Part shown: positions 55,490 through 62,906 of the stretch, piece after piece
Numbering within the stretch: the first letter of the stretch is position 1
Layout: each line of letters starts with the position of its first letter
Position numbers and translations under genes: made by a program
Source of the DNA: Cellulophaga algicola DSM 14237
GTDB taxonomy: Bacteria; Bacteroidota; Bacteroidia; Flavobacteriales; Flavobacteriaceae
Direction: 5' to 3'
Length of the DNA: 64,000 nt
NCBI RefSeq assembly: GCF_000186265.1
Contig: NC_014934.1
Location: 4,216,001-4,280,000 of the forward strand
Notes under the pieces: model-generated
Told to the model about the DNA's origin: nothing
The model's input: only the letters and a program-made list of their open reading frames with translations
Databases searched by the model: none

Positions 55490-55702
55490 TTAAAACCTTT
55501 GTACAGCAAAACTTTTGGAATAGGACCTATTTTTATACTTACGCCTTGTTTTATAATTTTATCCTCTTTAGGGTTTACTTTATCTATTTTAAATGGTGAC
55601 AAAATTAATATAGCAATAGCTAAAGTTTTAATACTTTGTTTATGTGCTGCGGGGTTTTTGTATTGTAACTATAAATTATATTATCCTACTAAAACTAAAT
55701 AG
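55484..55702 (+). CDS. Small plus-strand membrane-protein frame of uncertain status
   Basis: 72 aa with two clear hydrophobic helices ([22 protein letters not shown] and [15 protein letters not shown]; first shown is 22 residues long at ~14-35) split by a polar NGDKIN turn. It starts inside the junction of the E3-like cassette and is the only plus-strand frame in the Rhs region with such regular membrane character. It may be a fragment of a gene displaced by cassette recombination. No homologue recognised. Confidence 0.35.
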   Translation: MSLKPLYSKTFGIGPIFILTPCFIILSSLGFTLSILNGDKINIAIAKVLILCLCAAGFLYCNYKLYYPTKTK

Positions 55703-55714
55703 GAATTTATCCAA

Positions 55715-55742
55715 TAAAAAAACCACAACGTTTTAATTGTGG
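55715..55742 (-). terminator. Terminator of the AHH/DUF4303 cassette
   Basis: CCACAA...TTGTGG stem at 55723-55742; the run of As at 55715-55722 is a T-run on the minus strand. Confidence 0.8.
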
Positions 55743-55862
55743 CTCTTTACTTTTTATCTTGTTTGCTTACTCGAAATCGGTACTAGTTACAAACTAGCAC
55801 TAGCGGCGATTTTTCTTATCTGCTCATATAAGTTTTTAGCATTTGGAACTTATAATGAAAAA

Positions 55863-56417
55863 TCATAAAGTATTCATCCAATTTAAATACTCTTCTGCAT
55901 ATTTATTATCATTTAGAGTTTTGACAATCTCTCTTTGTTTTGAACTTTCAAATTCATACTCAGTAACACCGAACGTAATAAAAATTTCTTTTCCAAGCTT
56001 TTCTTTGAAAAAACCTTCACTCTTCAATTTACTCAATACTTCAACACAAACATCATAAAAAGAAGTTTGAAATTTCAAGAATATTTTTTCCTCTTTTTTA
56101 TTTTCAAATGAAATTAAATTAAAATGTTCTTTTAGTAACTTATTAATATCAGAAAATGTGTTTATATCTTTAGTAATAGAATAATCCCATTCTTCTAGAG
56201 AATATTTTGAATAATGATCTGAATCTTCTTCTTCATTATCTATTTTAGCTTTTTTCAAATACTCTAAAGTATTAGATTCAACAGATAAGGTTTCACAATT
56301 TTCATCACTATAAAGAGCGAAAGAATAAATATCTTTTTCTTTTTCAATAATTATTAAAAATGCATTTTTCACTGCAACTTCAATTTGTTCTCTAAGCTTT
56401 TCTAAATCCAATTTCAT
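55863..56417 (-). CDS. DUF4303-like immunity protein
   Basis: 184 aa, cytoplasmic, acidic. It shows the DUF4303 layout known among SMI1/KNR4-like and related immunity proteins: AFLIIIEKEKDIYSFALYSD, a later SNTLEYLKKAK and YSKYSLEEWDYS. It starts 19 bp after the AHH toxin stop. It should bind and inactivate that nuclease in the producing cell. Confidence 0.7.
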   Translation of the reverse strand: MKLDLEKLREQIEVAVKNAFLIIIEKEKDIYSFALYSDENCETLSVESNTLEYLKKAKIDNEEEDSDHYSKYSLEEWDYSITKDINTFSDINKLLKEHFNLISFENKKEEKIFLKFQTSFYDVCVEVLSKLKSEGFFKEKLGKEIFITFGVTEYEFESSKQREIVKTLNDNKYAEEYLNWMNTL

Positions 56418-56436
56418 ATTTTTTTTTATAGTTTTA

Positions 56437-56949
56437 TCAAAAGAATATACCTTTATTCATTTTTTCTGCAAGTTCTCCCATAGTCTTTACAACATCTTTA
56501 CTATTTGAAAGTTGATCATAAACATACTTTGCTGCTTTTTTTGTATGAGCTCCATCTCCATTAGCCGCTCTAGTAAAGTTTCGTATATCAGTATTTAAAT
56601 CGACACCTGCTTTCTTAATAATATCTTGAGAATCAAGAATATATTTCCTGAATTTAGGAGCCCATGTAGAAGGAGCCATTTCTCTAACAATATGATGAAA
56701 ATGGGGGTTTTTTATACCAACATCACTGAACATATCCATTAGTTTGTCTTTATCACCTTTTGACAATTTACATTCTGTTAGTCCAAAAGGATCAACCCAA
56801 CTATTAGAATCATGTGTATATGCGTAAAAATTCGGGTTACTTCCAGCCAGACCAATCGGGTCTTGACTTATATAAGTTCCAGTATCAGGTGAATAATACC
56901 TAAACCTGTTATAATAGAGTCCCGTCTTTCCAGCGCTCCATCTCGCTCC
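56437..56949 (-). CDS. Orphan Rhs tip with AHH-type nuclease toxin (no ATG)
   Basis: The frame is open from just after TGA 56950-56952 in the junction insert: [47 protein letters not shown], then toxin. The only start-like codon near the toxin is TTG 56766. The toxin has [20 protein letters not shown] and [18 protein letters not shown], the pattern of AHH/HNH-Endo VII nucleases. It ends KMNKGIFF and is the one tip here without a terminal Cys. Immunity gene (DUF4303-like) follows. Confidence 0.72.
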   Translation of the reverse strand, partial: GARWSAGKTGLYYNRFRYYSPDTGTYISQDPIGLAGSNPNFYAYTHDSNSWVDPFGLTECKLSKGDKDKLMDMFSDVGIKNPHFHHIVREMAPSTWAPKFRKYILDSQDIIKKAGVDLNTDIRNFTRAANGDGAHTKKAAKYVYDQLSNSKDVVKTMGELAEKMNKGIFF

Positions 56950-57118
56950 TCACTAAAATTGTCTACTAGAAAATTTTTTAACGTTTGGCCGCATACTGCC
57001 CATGATAACGGAAAGGGCAATCTGCCAAAGAACCCGTTACAAGTTTACGAACTTTTCCGTAAATATCATATTCTACCTGCCACGTTTTTTCGCCTTTATT
57101 TGCCATGCGCCAGCTGGC
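56921..57118 (-). repeat. Rhs cassette junction and boundary, copy 1
   Basis: Boundary motif GCCAGCTGGCGC (57107-57118) directly after the main immunity gene's terminator. A longer Rhs-core stub follows (MANKGEKTWQVEYDIYG from ATG 57108), then the insert that terminates the frame (GQYAAKR-stop) with a degenerate palindrome TTGTCTA-C-TAGAAAA (56959-56973). Confidence 0.82.
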
Positions 57119-57120
57119 AA

Positions 57121-57153
57121 AAAAAGCCACAATATTTACATTATGGCTTTTTT
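57121..57153 (-). terminator. Terminator of the vgrG2-rhs-immunity operon
   Basis: AAAAAAGCCACAAT / ATTATGGCTTTTTT stem with one mismatch; T-run on the minus strand. The first orphan cassette begins within a few bases. Confidence 0.85.
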
Positions 57154-57181
57154 ATGCTTTGTATTTTTAATATCAACTATT

Positions 57182-57442
57182 CTAATCGATTACACTTGAA
57201 ATATTTATATTTAATTTCTCTTTTACCAAAGTGATTAGTTCTTTTTCGGTTAATATAAATTCGGGTCCTGAATCAATTATCATAATATCTTCAACCACTT
57301 CATATAATATTTTATCTGTTATTTTATTTTTTAAATAAAAATCAAAAGCATATTTGGTAGCTATTTCTGGATTATACCCTTGTTTAACTATTAATTTCAA
57401 TCCTTTTATAAACTCTTCTTTAATTTCTTTTTCTAATGACAT
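57182..57442 (-). CDS. Putative immunity protein of the main Rhs toxin
   Basis: 86 aa, all-helical, acidic (MSLEKEIKEEFIKGLKLIVK, YAFDFYLKNKITDKILYEVV). Its ATG lies within the Gly-Cys codons of the Rhs C-terminus (GGATGTCATTAG), a 10-bp overlap, so the pair is translationally coupled. Confidence 0.72.
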   Translation of the reverse strand: MSLEKEIKEEFIKGLKLIVKQGYNPEIATKYAFDFYLKNKITDKILYEVVEDIMIIDSGPEFILTEKELITLVKEKLNINISSVID

Positions 57443-60400
57443 CCTTTTATTGCTTTTCCTGAAGGTGTTGCTTTTCCTGCATCTATATCAGCTTTCGTTG
57501 GTGGATAATGTGGTAAGTCGACTTGAACTCCATTAACCATTTTTGGGTGAACTCTATTGACTTTTCCTGAATGGTCATAACTTTCCATCCAAGAACGAAC
57601 ATTTCCTGTTTTTGGATCATATTCAGTAACATAAGACGCTCCTCTTGTAGGTCCAGGAGTACGAGATGCTCTTTCTGCTCCATAATAACGTGTTCTTCCG
57701 TCAGGTAATACTCGCGTATTAGCTGCGTTTGATGAAGCTTTTTCTAACGCACTTAATTTGCTGTTAAGTTTGCCTAAATCTCCATAACTTAATCCAAAAA
57801 CATCAATCATTGAATTTACATCGGGTACATAAGCGTAGAAGTTAGGTTCTCCCGAAGCCAACCCAATCGGGTCTTGAGAGATATAAGTTCCCGTATCTGG
57901 TGAGTAGTATCTAAACCTATTATAATACAACTCAGTCTCTACATCTTCATACTGCCCCTGATACCTAAAAGGGCAATCGGCCAATGAACCCGTTACAAGT
58001 TTACGAACTTTTCCGTAAATATCATATTCTACCTGCCACGTTTTTTCACCTTTACTATCATACATTTCTACAGGTGTACCTAAGTAATCTGTAATAATAG
58101 AGTAGGTATCTTCTGCTGTAATTTTAGCAGAGGGTTTAAAGGTGTTTTCATCAAAGACCCATGTAATTAAATTATCAATGGGTTCAGGGGTACTTTGGGT
58201 TAACAACCCAAATTCATCAACAACTAATTCAGGTCTGTTTTTTAGCTCATAGTTCCATTCATGCAAGGGTACACTGCCATCCCAAATAAAACGGGTAATT
58301 GTCCCTTGACTGCCAAATTTAGGTTGGTCAATTTTTGCGGTTCGCCTGCCTAAGGCATCATACTCAAAACTAATGGTTCTTTGGTCTGGGCGTTCTACTG
58401 CTTTTAGCATTCCGTTGCCATACCACTCGTAATTCCAATCTCCTTTTGCAGTAATTTTACGGGTTAAATTCCCTTCTTCATCATAGGTATATTTTACACC
58501 ATTGGCTTCTGCTAATTGCCCTCCTGCATTGTATTTACGGTCATTCTGCCCTTTGATACGGTACAAATTACCTACTTCATCAGGTAATTTGTAATCAATA
58601 TCATGATTTTCATATTTGCAAGCAGCTAAACTTCCAAAATTATCATAACTATAGGTAACAATTCCTTCCGTAAGTTCATTCACCATTTTGGTTAGCCTAT
58701 CATTAGCATTCCATTTATAGGTTCGGTAGCGCATTTCATTACGCCCACGGGTCACCGTATGTTGTATAGGTCTGCCGGCTTCATCATACTTTTTTGAAGC
58801 AACGATTCCACCAGGTAATACCCGTTCTACCTCCATACCAATAGAGTTGTAAGCAAAATTAGCAGTCCAAGGATTAGCTTTTATAGCCTTCTGCTCTACA
58901 GCACTAGTTTCATCTGATTGCACTTGTGCATTCATTGTTTCTATCTGCCCCGTTCTATCTCTTAATAAGTCTATTTCTGCACCAAGGCTACTGGTTATTT
59001 TAGTACGGTTTCCTAATTTATCATAGCTGCTTTTTAACAAATGCCCATCTTGGTATTCAGCAATGACTGCGCCGCTGGCATTGCGTATAAATTGTACTTT
59101 TGTGTGCAGGTTTACCGCTTCAATTAATTGACCGTTTTGGTTGTAGCTATAGGTTTCCCAGGTACCATCACTATGTTCGGCACGGGTAATTCGTCCGTTA
59201 TTGTCATATTCATAATCGGTAAACCTGCCTTGAGGCCTGTTTACACGTTGCACTTTACCTGCACGGTCTCGTTGATAATACCTAGTTAAGCCATCAAAAC
59301 CAATTTCTTGTACAATAGCACCATTGCTATTACGCTTAAAACGGTAACGTTCACCATGTTCATTATCTATATACCGTAATTGCTCTTCGGTATCATAATT
59401 AAAAAATACTTTTCTGCCCCGTTCTTCCCGCATTTTTAAACTCCCCATAGGAGTGTACTCAAACTTTATCTTGCCATTGCGTTGGTGCATTTCTGTAACT
59501 TCATCATAGGCATTGTATTTGAATAAAATCTGATTTTGATCTGGCTCTACCACTTGCCGTACGCGGTCTAACTCATCATAAATAAAACTTTCTTCATGGC
59601 CTGCGGCATTTTTTGTTTTTATACAGCGTCCCCATACATCATATTCCCACTCGGCAACTGCTTCATTGGGCAGATACATTTGTGCTAAATTATAATCATC
59701 GTCATAGACTAACTCTGAAATATTTCCGGCATTATCTCGCACTTCTTTAATTAATCCTTTGTCATTATAATCAAATGAGGTGACCCCACCATCAGTACCA
59801 ATTACAGCATGTAATTTATCTTTTTTATAGGAGCGGACTACGGCGCCGCCTACAGGATATTTGGTAAGTACTAATCTATCTTTTTCATCATAAACAAAAG
59901 TAACTACAGCCCCATCTGGCTGATGAATACTGGTAAGATTTCCTTGAGCATCGTAACTATAGCCGGTACTATTCCCTTCTTCATCAATATCGCGATAAGG
60001 CTCCATAAATGCAGTATATTCATGAAAAATATTGCCTCCCAAAGGGTCTGTAACTTGGGTACATAAATTTAGCTCATTAAAATAGTAGAGGGTTTTATGA
60101 CCTAAAGAATTGGTTATAATATTATGCCCTTTTTTATATTCCAAAGTCCCAGAAAGAATAGCACCATCTCCCCAAGTTTCGATACATTTTGCACCTGTTT
60201 TGTTACCATCGTATTTCCAATAAAATGCTTGTCCATTTCTATCGGTTTTTTTGAGCATTAGATGGTTTTCATACTCCATAAGCGTATGTTGGTCCAAAGC
60301 ATCAGTAATTCTAATTAAATCACCTTCTTTATTGTAACCATAGGAGATTAATTGTCTTACTTTTTGGTTATGGGTAACTTGTATATTGGTTACACGGTTG

Positions 60401-61521
60401 TATTGGTCTAATTTTAAGGCTACAACTCTGCCTATACCATCAATTATAGTAGTAAGTGCGTTGGCACTATTATACTCTAATTGCAACTTAAAACCATCTG
60501 TATTACTAATTTCCGTTGGCTTAAATAGGGCAGGAGTATGCTTTTTATAAGTGTAGGTTAAACCGCTGTTCTTATCTACTATCTCATAAGTGTATGTATC
60601 AATATAACGCAGTGTAAGTTTTTCTTCCCGGTGGTAATATTCTTCTTCAGGAATATGCAACATTGGTAAGGCGGTAATGCGCCCATCTGGAAGTCTTAAA
60701 ACCAAAGTTTGTTCTTCTTGAACTACATGCAGAGAAAGATCATAATTGCTATGAAAACCATGTCCCATAAGTCCTTTATAATCAGAGTCTGAATACCAAT
60801 TACGTTCCCATTGTATAGGTATTGGGCCAGGAATAATAAAATCTTCCCCATCATATACCATACGCCCTGTTACCAAATCTACAGGCTCAAAGCCCATTTT
60901 ACAGAATTTTTTGCTTAAGCCTTCTGTGGCATCAAACTTTTTTAAAACGGAATGATTGAATTTTTTTAAGGCTTTACCGCCTAATTTCATAATTGAACCA
61001 AAGCCATAACTCATAACTAGTCCCATTAATAACCCCATAAGATCTGGTGCATAGGGACCGCCAAGCATTACCGTTTTCCCCATAGGTAAGGGTATGGTCA
61101 TTGAGGTAGGTAAATACATGCTAGGTATTGGTCTCATCTTTTTTCCAGGTGTTAGCGATAGTGGCATACCAATATCACTACAGGTCATCAACATATGACC
61201 AGAAGGAGAGAAATAATTATCTTCAGCATTCACCGTTGTACTCCCAAAAAAGTTCATAGAATCATGCCCAATCATTGGTGCCATTAAAAAAGGACCTCCC
61301 ATAGGAATATGAAAATAAGTACCCAGCATTCCTGCTGTTTGGCTATTTCCTTTGGGTACGCTATTTACATTTACTGTAGAACCAATGAAAGGAATATAAT
61401 CCATAGGATCCATCACCATACCTATAAATGGGTGTGGTAGCGGTGTAGGTATCCCTAAAAGAATTACTATATGTATGTCTATTCCTAATACAGGTGTAAA
61501 ATGCTTGTTGGCTAATAACAT
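57433..61521 (-). CDS. rhs: Rhs/YD-repeat polymorphic toxin with PAAR-like N-terminus
   Basis: 1362 aa. Residues ~1-190 are a glycine/proline-rich PAAR-like region with hydrophobic stretches (PHPFIGMVMDP, MLMTCSDIGMP), suited to sit on VgrG2. DUF6531-like start of the shell at ~205-260 (FEPVDLVTGRMVYDGEDF). YD repeats run ~300-1190, and the core-associated motif [20 protein letters not shown] at ~1199. The toxin is the last ~118 residues: VLPDGRTRYYGAERASRTPG, GASYVTEYDPKTGNVRSWME, NRVHPKMVNG, HYPPT, ending KGCH. This resembles toxins I recall as type 24 (Ntox24), not certain. Delivered by T6SS; immunity gene overlaps the end. Confidence 0.93.
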   Translation of the reverse strand: MLLANKHFTPVLGIDIHIVILLGIPTPLPHPFIGMVMDPMDYIPFIGSTVNVNSVPKGNSQTAGMLGTYFHIPMGGPFLMAPMIGHDSMNFFGSTTVNAEDNYFSPSGHMLMTCSDIGMPLSLTPGKKMRPIPSMYLPTSMTIPLPMGKTVMLGGPYAPDLMGLLMGLVMSYGFGSIMKLGGKALKKFNHSVLKKFDATEGLSKKFCKMGFEPVDLVTGRMVYDGEDFIIPGPIPIQWERNWYSDSDYKGLMGHGFHSNYDLSLHVVQEEQTLVLRLPDGRITALPMLHIPEEEYYHREEKLTLRYIDTYTYEIVDKNSGLTYTYKKHTPALFKPTEISNTDGFKLQLEYNSANALTTIIDGIGRVVALKLDQYNRVTNIQVTHNQKVRQLISYGYNKEGDLIRITDALDQHTLMEYENHLMLKKTDRNGQAFYWKYDGNKTGAKCIETWGDGAILSGTLEYKKGHNIITNSLGHKTLYYFNELNLCTQVTDPLGGNIFHEYTAFMEPYRDIDEEGNSTGYSYDAQGNLTSIHQPDGAVVTFVYDEKDRLVLTKYPVGGAVVRSYKKDKLHAVIGTDGGVTSFDYNDKGLIKEVRDNAGNISELVYDDDYNLAQMYLPNEAVAEWEYDVWGRCIKTKNAAGHEESFIYDELDRVRQVVEPDQNQILFKYNAYDEVTEMHQRNGKIKFEYTPMGSLKMREERGRKVFFNYDTEEQLRYIDNEHGERYRFKRNSNGAIVQEIGFDGLTRYYQRDRAGKVQRVNRPQGRFTDYEYDNNGRITRAEHSDGTWETYSYNQNGQLIEAVNLHTKVQFIRNASGAVIAEYQDGHLLKSSYDKLGNRTKITSSLGAEIDLLRDRTGQIETMNAQVQSDETSAVEQKAIKANPWTANFAYNSIGMEVERVLPGGIVASKKYDEAGRPIQHTVTRGRNEMRYRTYKWNANDRLTKMVNELTEGIVTYSYDNFGSLAACKYENHDIDYKLPDEVGNLYRIKGQNDRKYNAGGQLAEANGVKYTYDEEGNLTRKITAKGDWNYEWYGNGMLKAVERPDQRTISFEYDALGRRTAKIDQPKFGSQGTITRFIWDGSVPLHEWNYELKNRPELVVDEFGLLTQSTPEPIDNLITWVFDENTFKPSAKITAEDTYSIITDYLGTPVEMYDSKGEKTWQVEYDIYGKVRKLVTGSLADCPFRYQGQYEDVETELYYNRFRYYSPDTGTYISQDPIGLASGEPNFYAYVPDVNSMIDVFGLSYGDLGKLNSKLSALEKASSNAANTRVLPDGRTRYYGAERASRTPGPTRGASYVTEYDPKTGNVRSWMESYDHSGKVNRVHPKMVNGVQVDLPHYPPTKADIDAGKATPSGKAIKGCH

Positions 61522-61565
61522 ACGATTCTAGTTTATTATATTTCTGGTCTTCTTAATGTTTACGA

Positions 61566-62900
61566 TTAGGCTATACTACCTGTTTTAAAAGCTTCCTGTT
61601 CTGCTTCTAATTTTTCTTTCCAATGATTATCTTCTAAGCGACTCATAAATTCATCTATTTTAAATCGATTTTTTTTATCTGAAAAATTATAATATTCCAA
61701 TGCGATAACATTTATGGAACTTGTTTTTAAATCTTCTGCAGTTAGGGTGATACCAAACTCATAGGCTATTTGAACAATTTCTTTATACCGTTTTTTTAGT
61801 TTCTTCTTAGCAAGCGTATAAGCTGTTATATATGCAGCCAATGCCTGTTGTGGCATTTGAAATGTTATGGCTACTTCTGCCTGTTTGCAGAACAAATCTG
61901 CAGCTTCCTCTAATTTTTTTTGTAATTGCTGGCTAGAAGCCATAAAACCATAAGTTTGCAATACAATTGCTTTTGCAGTTTGATCCCCAGAAGCAAGTGC
62001 TTGTTTGCCTATGGTTAGCGCTTGTACTAATAGCTTATCTATGGTGTCAAATTCTTTAAAATTAAAAAGCATACCCGCATAAACTGTATGTGCGGTAGCA
62101 AACGATGTTTTATTTCCTGTTTTTTGAGTAACTTCTATTCCTTTTTGCCCCCATTGATGCAGCCTGCTTCTATTGTTTTTAGAAACACTGCTTCCCATTT
62201 CAAGCATGCACTGTCTAAATTGAATTTCAGGATCATTAGGATCTCCAGTCATCGCAATTTTTTTCATAGCCCCTTCTAAGTCTAATGATACCAACAATGA
62301 TTTACAAACATCGTTATACTTTAGTTGAAGTGCTTCAAGATAGTTTTCAGGAGTATAATCAAAAACCATTAATCTGGTTTTGACAGGGAATCCAATTTTT
62401 AATAAAGTATCCATCCAGACCTTATAATCTACCGGCGATTGTACCGTATAAGGAAAAAGTGCTAATACTAAATGATTTTCTGGGTTAGGTAATGCTTCTT
62501 GGAACGATTTTAAAAGAGCCATAAGCAAGACATCATAATTAACATCTTCTTGCGCTAGTTCTTTCTTAAAATATTGAGCATCCCAAGTAAATTGCAACTG
62601 ACCTTTTGTAATTTTGTCTTGTGTATTTTTATCTTTTTCAAAGTTTTCAATCCAATCCTTTAGTAGACTTTTACTATGGATTTTACTATTCTCAAAAGGG
62701 GTCAATAAAACTACTGGAATATCAGGAATTGCACCATGTGGTGTTGATTCTAATTTTAAGAAACCTTCATACAAACGGGCTTGGTCAGATTTTATAATCC
62801 ACCGTACCCATTGTAAGTGCGGATAAGGACCAACTTCTTTAAGCCACTTTTGTTGTAGATCTGTAACTAATTGTGCAACAGGGTTGTGTTCGTTATTCAT
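61566..62900 (-). CDS. Helical T6SS adaptor/chaperone candidate between vgrG2 and rhs
   Basis: 444 aa, soluble. Residues ~1-185 are alpha/beta; ~190-400 are helical with TPR-like spacing (AHTVYAGMLFNFKEFDTIDKLL, LQTYGFMASSQQLQKKLEEAADLF, AALAAYITAYTLAKKKLKK-type). Gene order vgrG-adaptor-effector is the usual one for effector-loading proteins, and the flanking gaps are 6 and 44 bp. I do not recognise DUF1795 (EagR), DUF2169 or DUF4123, the common adaptors, so this may be a different adaptor class. Confidence 0.68.
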   Translation of the reverse strand: MNNEHNPVAQLVTDLQQKWLKEVGPYPHLQWVRWIIKSDQARLYEGFLKLESTPHGAIPDIPVVLLTPFENSKIHSKSLLKDWIENFEKDKNTQDKITKGQLQFTWDAQYFKKELAQEDVNYDVLLMALLKSFQEALPNPENHLVLALFPYTVQSPVDYKVWMDTLLKIGFPVKTRLMVFDYTPENYLEALQLKYNDVCKSLLVSLDLEGAMKKIAMTGDPNDPEIQFRQCMLEMGSSVSKNNRSRLHQWGQKGIEVTQKTGNKTSFATAHTVYAGMLFNFKEFDTIDKLLVQALTIGKQALASGDQTAKAIVLQTYGFMASSQQLQKKLEEAADLFCKQAEVAITFQMPQQALAAYITAYTLAKKKLKKRYKEIVQIAYEFGITLTAEDLKTSSINVIALEYYNFSDKKNRFKIDEFMSRLEDNHWKEKLEAEQEAFKTGSIA

Positions 62901-62906
62901 GGTTTA

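Noticed and set aside
48774-57000. CRISPR-like array because of evenly recurring junction repeats
   Set aside because: Repeats are ~0.9-4 kb apart, contain Rhs coding sequence and flank genes, not short spacers.
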